A DNA stretch of 7,933 nt, taken from the NCBI GenBank assembly GCA_937874755.1, contig CALNBC010000245.1:1-7933 (forward strand), read 5' to 3'. How positions within the stretch are numbered: the first letter of the stretch is position 1; every line of letters starts with the position of its first letter. The notes beneath the pieces are model-generated. The model saw only the letters and a list, made by a program, of their open reading frames with translations, made no database searches and was not told the origin of the DNA. Positions 1 through 5,169 of the stretch are shown piece by piece. The stretch is from an uncultured Clostridia bacterium (GTDB taxonomy: Bacteria > Bacillota > Clostridia > Christensenellales > CALWSW01). Position numbers and translations under genes: made by a program.

Positions 1-2
1 CG

Positions 3-179
3 ACGGGAGAGATTGCGGCCGTGCGGGATTCCGTATCCCAGCTGAAGAAGATTCACGCCATGTATGGAGACCACTACGTCTCCTTTGACTGGGCCAAAGT
101 ATCAAGAGACTGGTACTTTCGCGTGTACGTAAACAGCGTCTGCGTCTGGCAGGTACGAGCAAACTACCCAAGCGTGTAG
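3..179 (+). CDS. 3' end of an unrecognised phage protein (partial)
   Basis: An open frame enters from the left edge and ends at TAG 177-179, giving the last 58 residues of a protein whose start lies outside the window. The visible part begins with a short helical stretch (TGEIAAVRDSVSQLKKIH). A tryptophan- and tyrosine-rich segment follows (FDWAKVSRDWYFRVYV, then VCVWQVRANYPSV), which looks like the beta-rich end of a small domain. I do not recognise a family. Its place directly upstream of two small tail-region genes suggests a structural or tail-associated protein, which is inference from position only. The frame has no internal stop and the composition is protein-like, so I think it is coding. 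Confidence 0.55.
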   Translation, partial: TGEIAAVRDSVSQLKKIHAMYGDHYVSFDWAKVSRDWYFRVYVNSVCVWQVRANYPSV

Positions 180-194
180 CATTCCGTATCCCAG
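28..194. repeat. 14-bp direct repeat pair (28-41 and 181-194)
   Basis: The 14-mer ATTCCGTATCCCAG occurs at 28-41, inside the partial gene, and again at 181-194, two bases after that gene's stop codon. The copies are 153 bp apart. The second copy lies just upstream of the Shine-Dalgarno of the next gene. No function is recognisable. A small past duplication is possible. Confidence 0.5.
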
Positions 195-219
195 ACGCCT
201 GGATTCAAAGGAGTAAGAC

Positions 220-540
220 ATGGCAAAGACAATGAGATTCAAGGACGGCAAGACCTACGACTTCACCGATTCGAGCACCGCGCTCGGCTGCGTTGCGGTG
301 GTCAAGACATTCGCGGAGCTTGACGCAATCCGCGCAGAGTTCACCGAGGACAACCTGAAGGGCGCTACGTTCGACGGTGCCGTGGCGCAGCACCTCGTGC
401 CAGTATCCGTGAGTGCCGAGACGGACAGCGAGAACATTGTCGCTCACTTCCGAAATCGCTCTAAGACTCAGGAGGAAATCAACGCCGAGCAAATCAGCGA
501 GCTTCAGGAAGCGGTAGCGACAATCGTGGAAGGGGCATAA
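220..540 (+). CDS. small tail-region protein, upstream partner of XkdX-like gene
   Basis: A 106-residue protein starts at ATG 220 after a strong Shine-Dalgarno (AAAGGAG, 208-214). Its first two thirds look like a small beta-rich domain: RFKDGKTYDF, VAVVKTFAELDAIRAEFTED and a FDGAVAQHLVPVSVSAE strand region. The C-terminus (TQEEINAEQISELQEAVATI) is predicted helical, probably a short coiled coil. Similar small proteins with a 'TEDNL...FDG' core and an 'ISELQ' tail commonly sit just before XkdX-type genes in phages of Gram-positive bacteria, and the gene that follows here fits that pattern. Its job is unknown, perhaps a tail accessory. The stop at 538-540 is two bases from the next start, so the two genes are probably translated together. 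Confidence 0.8.
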   Translation: MAKTMRFKDGKTYDFTDSSTALGCVAVVKTFAELDAIRAEFTEDNLKGATFDGAVAQHLVPVSVSAETDSENIVAHFRNRSKTQEEINAEQISELQEAVATIVEGA

Positions 541-542
541 AA

Positions 543-662
543 ATGGGATACATCTACGCGCGATTGATTTACAAGGGGCTTCGCACTCTTGACAGCGTCC
601 CAGCGAAGTACATGGACGCAACGAAGGCCGCTTACAAGGACATCTACGGCATCGAGCTTTAG
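543..662 (+). CDS. XkdX-like small phage protein
   Basis: A 39-residue protein (MGYIYARLIYKGLRTLDSVP, then AKYMDATKAAYKDIYGIEL) starts at ATG 543, with a purine-rich site GGAAGGGG just upstream inside the end of the previous gene. The pattern of an N-terminal aromatic/Arg segment, 'LI.KGL.TLD.VP' and a short second helix is that of the XkdX family. These are very short proteins of unknown function encoded in the tail region of Bacillus PBSX-like and many other Gram-positive phages. Length and position both fit the family. In many phages XkdX follows the tail fibre genes and precedes holin and lysin. Here it precedes the large tail protein, so the local order differs from the usual one. Confidence 0.75.
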   Translation: MGYIYARLIYKGLRTLDSVPAKYMDATKAAYKDIYGIEL

Positions 663-685
663 GGCCGTAGAAAGATTGAACGCTC

Positions 686-709
686 AGGGGGTGCAGCGAT
701 GCGCCCCCT
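686..709 (+). other. intergenic hairpin upstream of the tail protein gene
   Basis: A 9-bp stem (AGGGGGTGC 686-694 with GCGCCCCCT 701-709, one G·U pair) closes a 6-nt loop (AGCGAT). It sits between the XkdX-like stop (662) and the tail gene start (732), 11 bases before the Shine-Dalgarno GGGAGG. There is no U-tract, so it may be an inefficient terminator, a processing or stability element, or a translation modulator. The hairpin is seen in the sequence; its role is not known. Confidence 0.5.
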
Positions 710-731
710 TAGCATATAGGGAGGTGCATCT

Positions 732-2702
732 ATGATTAGGGTTTTCGAAGTGACCGACAAGAGCTTCACCAACAACGGCGATATAGTCATTCTGCCGACG
801 AAGGCAAAGGTGACCAAGAAGGACAATGGGGACTACTACCTCGATTTGGAAGCGAGCACCAAATATGCCGACTACCTTACGAGCGGGAGGATAATCGTCG
901 CCGACACTCCGCAGGGCGCTCAGGCGTTCCGCATCTCGGACGTGACGAAGAAGAGCACAAAGGTTTCTCTAAAGGCTTGGCATGTGTTCTACGACTCCAA
1001 GAACTACCTCATCGCCGACTCGTATGTCGTGGACATGACGGCAAACTCTGCGCTCGACCATCTGAACGAAGCTACCGAGCCGAAGAGCGAGTTCACCACA
1101 ACGTCCGACGTTCAGACGGTCGATTCCTTCCGATGCGTTCGGAAGTCGCTCTACGAAGCAATCCAGACGGTCATCGAGCGCTGGGGCGGGCACCTGGTGC
1201 GTGACAACTTCCGAATAGAGCTTCGCCAGTCAATCGGGGCCGACAACGGCGTTACAGTGCGCTATCGCAAGAACCTGAAGGAGCTGACGTGCGAGTACGA
1301 TTGGAGCGACGTCGTTACGAAGCTGCTGCCTGTGGGAACGGACGGCATCCTTCTGAACGACCAAGACCCGAGCGCTTCGATATACGTCGAGAGCGAGAAG
1401 AAATGGAGCATCCCGTACACCAAGACAGTATCGTTCTCTCAATCGAGCATCAAGAAGGAAGACTACGGCAATGATGAGACGACGTACCGTAAAGCGCTGG
1501 TCGATGACCTGAGACAACAGGCGCAGGATTACGTCAACGCCAACTGCGTGCCGAAGGTGAACTACACGCTCAAGGCAGACATGGAGCGCGTGACCGACAT
1601 CGGTGACACTGTGGAGGTTATAGACGAGCGGCTTGGGGTGCATATCCTGACAAACGTCATCGGGTTCACGTATGACTGCATCCTCGGCAAGTACACCGAA
1701 ATCGAGTTCGGGAACTTCACCAAGACGCTCAGCGGCCTTGCTGGCACGCTCCAATCGTCTGCGCAAAGCACAGCGCAGAGCACGGTCAACAACGCGATTC
1801 AGGGCGTTACGGATACGGTCACGCAGACAATCACGCAGTCGATGGGCGCTTCGTACGTCATCTACGACGGCTCCAAAATCCTGGTGCTCGACACGCTCCC
1901 GAAGGAGGAGGCACACAACGTCATCCTGATTAACGACAACGGCATCGCATTCTCGCGCAACGGCATCGCTGGGACTTTCGAGAGTGCATGGGGCATCGAT
2001 GGCACGATGAACATGCAGAACATCAACGTCATAAACTTCGTTGCCGATTTAATCAAGGGCGGCACCCTGAAGCTCGGCGGAAGCGACAACGCCAACGGCG
2101 TGATGGAGGTTCGTTCGGCTGGCGGCTCGCTTCTGGGGCAGCTCGACAAGGACGGGCTGCGCATGTGGGTGAACGACGGCTCGCGCATCGAAATCAACGC
2201 TTCGCAGGGGCTTGTGGGATACGACGCGCAGGGCAACCCGGCGTTCTCCATCGACACGAAGAAGTCGAGCGTCGGGGTCAACTGCCTTCCTAGCGAACCA
2301 GACGTTCTACAACTCGGCGATTCTGCATGGCTAACCGCGCAGGGGGCGTACCCAGTTGGGGCAATCTACCTGAGCGTGACCGAGGTCAATCCCGCTTCTC
2401 TGTTCGGGGGGACGTGGGAGCGCATCGGCGGCAGGTTCCTGCTTGGTGCCGATGACACCTACGCCGCTGGGAGCACTGGCGGCGAAGCTGCCCACACGCT
2501 CACGATTGATGAGATGCCATCGCACAACCACACGCTTGACAACTACAACACAACGGGCGGAACAACCTCGTCCGTGACGGTTCAGGCGAACGACAAGATG
2601 GGCTACAGCGGCAACGTCAACACGCTGTACACGGGCGGAAACCAAGCGCACAACAACATGCCCCCGTATCTGGTTGTCTACATGTGGAAGAGAGTATCCT
2701 AG
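732..2702 (+). CDS. phage tail protein: endopeptidase-tail type N-terminus with Gp10/collar-like C-terminal domain
   Basis: A 656-residue protein starts at ATG 732 after GGGAGGTG. Residues 1 to about 330 resemble the Prophage_tail (endopeptidase tail / Tal-like) family: an N-terminal beta-rich part, a central 'SLYEAIQTVIERWGG' helix, then 'RIEL' and 'VTKLLPVG' strands. Residues 333-365 form a Ser/Gln/Thr/Ala-rich linker (SSAQSTAQSTVNNAIQG). A fibre-like beta region follows (about 375-530). Residues 536-656 match the C-terminal domain related to T4 gp10 and tail-collar proteins: 'YPVGAIYLSV', 'LFGGTWERIGGRFLLGA', the His motif MPSHNH (595-600) and the end 'NNMPPYLVVYMWKR'. Such proteins form the tail tip and host-contacting appendage, and the His cluster often binds metal. 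It is probably the last gene of the morphogenesis operon. Whether the N-terminal part keeps peptidase activity cannot be told. Confidence 0.88.
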   Translation: MIRVFEVTDKSFTNNGDIVILPTKAKVTKKDNGDYYLDLEASTKYADYLTSGRIIVADTPQGAQAFRISDVTKKSTKVSLKAWHVFYDSKNYLIADSYVVDMTANSALDHLNEATEPKSEFTTTSDVQTVDSFRCVRKSLYEAIQTVIERWGGHLVRDNFRIELRQSIGADNGVTVRYRKNLKELTCEYDWSDVVTKLLPVGTDGILLNDQDPSASIYVESEKKWSIPYTKTVSFSQSSIKKEDYGNDETTYRKALVDDLRQQAQDYVNANCVPKVNYTLKADMERVTDIGDTVEVIDERLGVHILTNVIGFTYDCILGKYTEIEFGNFTKTLSGLAGTLQSSAQSTAQSTVNNAIQGVTDTVTQTITQSMGASYVIYDGSKILVLDTLPKEEAHNVILINDNGIAFSRNGIAGTFESAWGIDGTMNMQNINVINFVADLIKGGTLKLGGSDNANGVMEVRSAGGSLLGQLDKDGLRMWVNDGSRIEINASQGLVGYDAQGNPAFSIDTKKSSVGVNCLPSEPDVLQLGDSAWLTAQGAYPVGAIYLSVTEVNPASLFGGTWERIGGRFLLGADDTYAAGSTGGEAAHTLTIDEMPSHNHTLDNYNTTGGTTSSVTVQANDKMGYSGNVNTLYTGGNQAHNNMPPYLVVYMWKRVS

Positions 2703-2718
2703 GAACGGCATAGAGTTT

Positions 2719-2732
2719 CCCCTGGTCAGGGG
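2719..2732 (+). other. short hairpin after the tail gene
   Basis: CCCCTG and CAGGGG face each other across a 2-base centre, 16 bases after the tail gene stop. As RNA this would fold with about five pairs and a GGTC loop. No U-tract follows. It may assist the stronger hairpin 75 bp downstream, or be a protein-binding dyad. Confidence 0.35.
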
Positions 2733-2806
2733 CTTATCAGAATGCGTTCTAAGGCCCTGTTTTGGGTCTGGTGGTATAACTATAGCCTGATTTTTGCGCT
2801 GAAAAA

Positions 2807-2830
2807 GGGGGAAACCGATTGGTTTCCCCT
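2807..2830. terminator. terminator-like hairpin at the end of the tail operon
   Basis: A perfect 9-bp stem (GGGGAAACC 2808-2816, GGTTTCCCC 2821-2829) has a GATT loop and can gain a G·U pair at 2807/2830. It follows the tail operon in the long intergenic region. Read on the + strand it is followed only by TATATGTTG. Read on the - strand it is followed at once by C and TTTTT (2806-2802), a classical U-tract. It therefore fits a bidirectional terminator that is better in the leftward direction. Confidence 0.65.
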
Positions 2831-2898
2831 ATATGTTGTATATGTCTGCCAAAGCGCCCCAACATCTTGTGTCTCTGGAATCATGGAGGGGTATATAA

Positions 2899-3000
2899 AT
2901 GCGTCCCTTCATGATGGTGGAAAGATTATATTTTGAGACTGATTCGGAGCGTAGGTTCTATCGCTGCACAGGTGTGCAATGTAGACACAAATGTGTTTAA
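2899..3000 (+). CDS. possible 33-aa Cys-containing small protein
   Basis: A short frame runs from ATG 2899 to TAA 2998-3000, too short for most gene finders. It is preceded by GGAGGGG (2885-2891) with an ideal 7-base spacing, which is the main argument for it. The product (MRPFMMVERLYFETDSERRF, then YRCTGVQCRHKCV) ends with C-x4-C-x3-C plus a His at position 30, reminiscent of a small zinc-binding knuckle. No family is recognised. Against it: the last third overlaps two inverted repeats that look like operators (2965-2978, 2985-2996), it lies in a region with mostly non-coding character, and it could be chance. A longer overlapping frame in the same region has no good ribosome site. Confidence 0.25.
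   Translation: MRPFMMVERLYFETDSERRFYRCTGVQCRHKCV
2965..2997. promoter_or_regulatory. two operator-like inverted repeats upstream of the early promoter
   Basis: TGCACA-GG-TGTGCA (2965-2978) is a perfect dyad around a 2-bp centre. ACACA-AA-TGTGT (2985-2996) is a second one with the same CACA/TGTG arms. Their centres are 19 bp apart, close to two helical turns, as expected for tandem repressor sites. The binding protein is unknown. The HTH protein encoded at 3120 or a phage repressor outside the window are candidates. This is inference from symmetry only. Confidence 0.45.
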
Positions 3001-3037
3001 AAATAAAAGTAAATTTTAACATTTTTAGAAAAATATA

Positions 3038-3065
3038 TTGCATTTTAAAAGTTCTTGCTTATAAT
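3038..3065 (+). promoter_or_regulatory. sigma70/SigA-type promoter of the early operon
   Basis: The -35 box TTGCAT (3038-3043) and the perfect -10 box TATAAT (3060-3065) are separated by 16 bp. They sit in an A/T-rich stretch that could act as an UP element. Transcription would start near 3072, about 48 bases before the first early gene (3120). This is the best promoter in the window, and no other strong one is seen before 7784. Confidence 0.75.
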
Positions 3066-3077
3066 AAAAATTGTTAG

Positions 3078-3112
3078 AGCACATAAGTGCGCACATCGAA
3101 CACATAAGGGGG
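3078..3112. promoter_or_regulatory. operator-like elements just downstream of the early promoter
   Basis: GCAC-ATAA-GTGC (3079-3090) is an inverted repeat. Its left part CACATAAG (3080-3087) is repeated directly at 3101-3108, 21 bp (two turns) further on. The half-site resembles the CACA arm of the dyads at 2965-2997. The elements cover the predicted transcript start and reach the Shine-Dalgarno of the HTH gene, so a bound protein could block initiation. The second copy is only a half-site and overlaps the ribosome site, so it may be chance. Confidence 0.4.
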
Positions 3113-3119
3113 TGAAGGG

Positions 3120-3389
3120 ATGTACAAGAATTTGAAGGCGGAAATCGCACGTGCTGGGATGACGAAACCAGATATGGCAGACGCAATCGGGGTGAAGTAT
3201 TCGACGTTGTGGCGCTTGCTGAGCGGCAAGCAGCAGTTCAGACTTGGCGAGATGATGACAATCCAGTCTGAGCTTGAGGGTCGCAACGGCACGACCTACA
3301 CGCTCGACTATCTTTTCGGGGACGGTGACGAGAATGGAGAGGGGGAAACCGACAGCGGAGCACATGGCGGCACTGTACGAACTGATTAA
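3120..3389 (+). CDS. small helix-turn-helix (XRE/Cro-like) phage regulator
   Basis: An 89-residue protein starts at ATG 3120 after AAGGGGGTGA. Residues 1-66 form one XRE-type domain: helix 1 'YKNLKAEIARAG', the HTH 'TKPDMADAIGVKYSTLWRLLSGK' at about residues 15-37, then 'FRLGEMMTIQSEL' and 'TLDYLFG'. This resembles the short phage Cro/DUF739-like regulators. They bind DNA as dimers and set the early/lysogenic switch. As the first gene behind the early promoter and its operator-like dyads, it probably regulates its own operon. The final 20 or so residues (Gly/Glu/Asp-rich, ending GGTVRTD) lie beyond the usual domain end and are encoded where the gene overlaps the next one, so they are probably disordered. 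Confidence 0.8.
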   Translation: MYKNLKAEIARAGMTKPDMADAIGVKYSTLWRLLSGKQQFRLGEMMTIQSELEGRNGTTYTLDYLFGDGDENGEGETDSGAHGGTVRTD

Positions 3390-3474
3390 CGAGCCCTTAG
3401 CGGGACGGGACGTGTTCTACACCGAGGAAGAGCTGGAAGAGCTGAGAGAGAGAGGGGAAGCGACATGGGTATGA
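3334..3474 (+). CDS. 46-aa acidic phage protein of unknown function
   Basis: A small acidic protein (MERGKPTAEHMAALYELINE, then PLAGRDVFYTEEELEELRER, then GEATWV) ends at TGA 3472-3474. It overlaps the HTH gene by 56 bases and the Gp157 gene by 10. The ATG at 3334 is chosen because it restores a full helix-rich product. Its upstream region (GGTGACGAG) is only a weak ribosome site, and ATG 3364 with GGAG nearby is an alternative start. It probably depends on translation of the HTH gene. No family is recognised. The protein-like composition, the 10-base overlap and the ATGA junction at 3471 with the next gene argue that it is real. Confidence 0.6.
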   Translation: MERGKPTAEHMAALYELINEPLAGRDVFYTEEELEELRERGEATWV

Positions 3475-3947
3475 GCATTTACGACATCGACGACGCAATC
3501 ATCAAGCTGGTTGACGCGGACACCGGCGAAATTACCGACGAAGAGGCCTTCGACGCCTTGCAGATGGAACGCTCGCAGAAGGTCGAGAACACGGGATGCC
3601 TGTACAAGAATCTCGTAGCCGAAGCCAAGGCGATGAAGGAAGAGGAAGCGGCACTTGCGCAGCGCCGCAAGGCAGTGGAGAACAAAGCCGAGCGCATCAA
3701 GAACCTTCTGGTTTACGCGCTGAAAGGCGAGAAGTTCGAATCGCCCAGACTCCGTTGCAGCTACCGCAAGGCGAAGAGCGTTCAGTTCGATGATGGGTTC
3801 GTGGAATGGGCGCAGGAGCACGCAGACGATTTGCTCACATACAAGGAGCCTACTCCGAACCGCACTGCAATCAAGGCAGCTCTGGAAGACGGGCGCGAGG
3901 TCGAGCACGCCGAAATCGTCACCAATGAAAGCTTGCAGGTGAAATGA
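3465..3947 (+). CDS. siphovirus Gp157 family protein
   Basis: A 160-residue protein starts at ATG 3465, seven bases after GAGGGG. An in-frame ATG at 3471 overlaps the previous stop but is too far from that site. Features typical of Gp157 (PF05565) are: N-terminal 'IYDIDDAIIKLVDADTGEITDEEAFDAL'-like segment; a long charged helix or coiled coil (about 28-85, including 'KNLVAEAKAMKEEEAALAQR'); then 'FESPRLRCSYRKAKSV', 'WAQEHADDLLTYKEPTPNRT' and 'AIKAALEDGREV'. Length and motif order match the family. Its biochemical role is unsettled. It is regularly encoded next to phage recombination and ssDNA-binding genes, as here, and Pfam associates family members with phage resistance in Streptococcus thermophilus. 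It probably works with the annealing protein that follows, whose start overlaps its stop (ATGA). Confidence 0.9.
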   Translation: MGMSIYDIDDAIIKLVDADTGEITDEEAFDALQMERSQKVENTGCLYKNLVAEAKAMKEEEAALAQRRKAVENKAERIKNLLVYALKGEKFESPRLRCSYRKAKSVQFDDGFVEWAQEHADDLLTYKEPTPNRTAIKAALEDGREVEHAEIVTNESLQVK

Positions 3948-4450
3948 TGCGCGAGCTGAGGGCAGACGAAATCGAGGTGCGTGTAGCTCAGTGCGGCCAG
4001 AGGGGCGTGTCGCTTTTGCTCTATAAGGACTCGCGCTGCGACATGCGCATCCTGGACGAGACCTTTGGCGTGATGGGTTGGCGCGACAGCTACCAAAGCA
4101 TCAACGGAGAGCTTTTCTGCACCATCGAGGTCTGGGACGAGCAGAAGGGCCAGTGGATTGCCAAGCAGTCCAACGGAACTCCGTCAAACATGGAAGCAGA
4201 GAAGGGACGCGCAAGTGACGCATTCAAGCGGGCTGGGTTCATGCTCGGAATCGGGCGCGAGCTTTACACGGCTCCATTCATCTGGGTTCCTACCGGGATG
4301 TGCGACATAAAGCAGGGCAAGAACGGACGCCCAGCCTGTTACGATAAGTTCCGTTGCGAGAAGGTTCGCATCGAGAGCGGGCAGATAACCGGCCTGAGCA
4401 TCTACAACGACACAAAGAGCCTCAGGGCCTACGTATACACAAAGGATTAG
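3947..4450 (+). CDS. Rad52-like single-strand annealing protein (putative recombinase)
   Basis: A 167-residue protein. Two adjacent starts exist: ATG 3944 overlaps the Gp157 stop, and ATG 3947 is better spaced from AGGTGA. The N-terminal half has the beta-rich layout 'RVAQCGQRGVSLLLYKDSR', 'DETFGVMGWRDSYQ', 'GELFCTIEVWDE'. The hallmark is EKGRASDAFKRAGFMLGIG (85-103) followed by RELY, which corresponds to the 'A...A.KRA....GIG..LY' helix of Rad52/22-type phage annealing proteins. Such proteins coat ssDNA and pair complementary strands during phage recombination. The C-terminus (from 'TAPFIWVP') is compact and slightly basic. Neighbours Gp157, SSB and nucleases fit this role. The family assignment rests on motif likeness, and the fold match to Rad52 is inference. 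Confidence 0.65.
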   Translation: MRELRADEIEVRVAQCGQRGVSLLLYKDSRCDMRILDETFGVMGWRDSYQSINGELFCTIEVWDEQKGQWIAKQSNGTPSNMEAEKGRASDAFKRAGFMLGIGRELYTAPFIWVPTGMCDIKQGKNGRPACYDKFRCEKVRIESGQITGLSIYNDTKSLRAYVYTKD

Positions 4451-4461
4451 AGAGAGGAAAG

Positions 4462-4710
4462 ATGAAAATGGAGAACACGGTCACAATCAACGCGGATGAT
4501 TACGCGGAAATACTTCGCCTTGCATACAAGGAGGCGGTTCTGAAGGACGTATTGTTCGCAAATGCGGCGCTTGGCTACAAGGAAAAATCGCTTATCTTCA
4601 TGGCTAACTCAGATTTGGAAACTATAGCAAAGTATCTTTTCCCCGAAAGGTACGCAGAAAAGGTTGAAGAGCTTAAGGAAGCAAAGGAGGCAGAGAGCGA
4701 TGAGCATTAA
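4462..4710 (+). CDS. 82-83 aa phage protein of unknown function
   Basis: The start ATG 4462 follows GAGAGGAAAG at good spacing; a second ATG at 4468 is possible. The product begins MKMENTVTINADDYAEILRL and is largely helical, with a charged C-terminal helix 'YAEKVEELKEAKEAESDEH'. No family is recognised; similar short 'VTI..DDY.ELL' proteins are common in phage early operons. It lies between the annealing protein and SSB and overlaps SSB by 11 bases, so it is co-translated with it. The middle of the gene is visibly richer in A/T than its neighbours (for example around 4535-4640), which may mark a different origin. It could be an accessory of recombination, but nothing in the sequence shows a function. 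Confidence 0.7.
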   Translation: MKMENTVTINADDYAEILRLAYKEAVLKDVLFANAALGYKEKSLIFMANSDLETIAKYLFPERYAEKVEELKEAKEAESDEH

Positions 4711-5110
4711 TCAGGTCGCACTCACCGGTAACCTCACGAGGTCGCCTGAGCTTCGCAGCACGCAGGGCGGAACGCCAGTCCTGAGCTTCGGAATCGCGGT
4801 CAACGACCGGCGCAAGAACGCCTCGGGGCAGTGGGAGGACGTGCCGAACTTCTTCGAGTGCGTGACATTCGGTAACCGCGCCACGGCACTGAGCGCCATC
4901 CTCACCAAGGGCATGAAGGTCGCAATCGCTGGAAAGCTCCACTATTCGAGCTGGGAGAAGGACGGTCAGAAGCACTCGAAGGTGGACATCATCGCCAACG
5001 AAATCGAGCTGATGCAGAACCGCAAGCCCCAGCAGGAGCCACATCAGGAGCAGGCATTCGAGCCGCAGCCGCCTACGATGGACATGTACGGCAGCGATAT
5101 TCCGTTTTAA
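4700..5110 (+). CDS. ssb: single-stranded DNA-binding protein (SSB)
   Basis: A 136-residue protein starts at ATG 4700 after AAAGGAGG (4682-4689). Residues 1 to about 108 form the OB-fold of bacterial SSB: 'INQVALTGNLTRSPELR', 'TPVLSFGIAVNDRR', 'VPNFFECVTFGNRA', 'KGMKVAIAGKLHYSSWEKDG', 'SKVDIIANEIELM'. A short Gln/Pro-rich linker leads to the acidic tip DMYGSDIPF, the conserved C-terminal tail through which SSB recruits other proteins. It forms tetramers on ssDNA and protects it during phage replication and recombination. It is shorter than typical host SSB, as phage copies often are. It sits next to the annealing protein and NinB-like gene in a typical recombination cluster. Confidence 0.97.
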   Translation: MSINQVALTGNLTRSPELRSTQGGTPVLSFGIAVNDRRKNASGQWEDVPNFFECVTFGNRATALSAILTKGMKVAIAGKLHYSSWEKDGQKHSKVDIIANEIELMQNRKPQQEPHQEQAFEPQPPTMDMYGSDIPF

Positions 5111-5117
5111 CCTAATC

Positions 5118-5143
5118 GGCGGGGCGCTTCAGAGCGCTCCGCC
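5118..5143 (+). other. strong hairpin between SSB and NinB-like genes
   Basis: An 11-bp stem (GGCGGGGCGCT 5118-5128, AGCGCTCCGCC 5133-5143, one G·U pair) with a 4-base TCAG loop begins eight bases after the SSB stop. No U-tract follows (CCTCACTTGGGAGG). It could be a partial terminator that lowers downstream expression, as is common in high-GC Gram-positives, or it could protect the SSB message from 3' decay. Confidence 0.55.
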
Positions 5144-5169
5144 CCTCACTTGGGAGGTGGTGACGCGGG

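Larger units (their letters stand above)
2703..3119. other. 417-bp regulatory region between late (tail) and early operons
   Basis: This is the only long gap between recognised genes. It contains, left to right: a short hairpin (2719-2732), the terminator-like hairpin (2807-2830), a possible 33-aa ORF (2899-3000), two dyads with CACA/TGTG arms, an A/T-rich stretch (51 of 60 bases in 3001-3060 are A or T), a near-consensus promoter (3038-3065), two more CACA half-site elements and the start of the early operon. No convincing minus-strand gene was found here. Confidence 0.7.

Noticed and set aside
1230..1916. Minus-strand open frame of 228 residues
   Set aside because: Lies entirely inside the tail gene, has an Arg/Leu/Val-rich shadow composition, no ribosome site and no recognisable domain.
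2759..2790. Promoter around TATAAC in GGTGGTATAACTATAGCC
   Set aside because: No -35 box at suitable distance and no gene start close downstream.
2742..2936. + strand open frame of 64 residues
   Set aside because: No Shine-Dalgarno at its start, runs through the terminator-like hairpin, Trp/Tyr-rich chance composition; overlapped by a smaller frame with a much better ribosome site.
3045..3365. Minus-strand open frame of 106 residues opposite the HTH gene
   Set aside because: It ends inside the early promoter region and its product shows no domain; the + strand HTH domain explains this stretch.
3121..3611. Repeat TGTACAAGAAT at 3121-3131 and 3600-3610
   Set aside because: Both copies encode the peptide YKN within unrelated proteins; similarity stops after the 11 bases, so it looks like chance.
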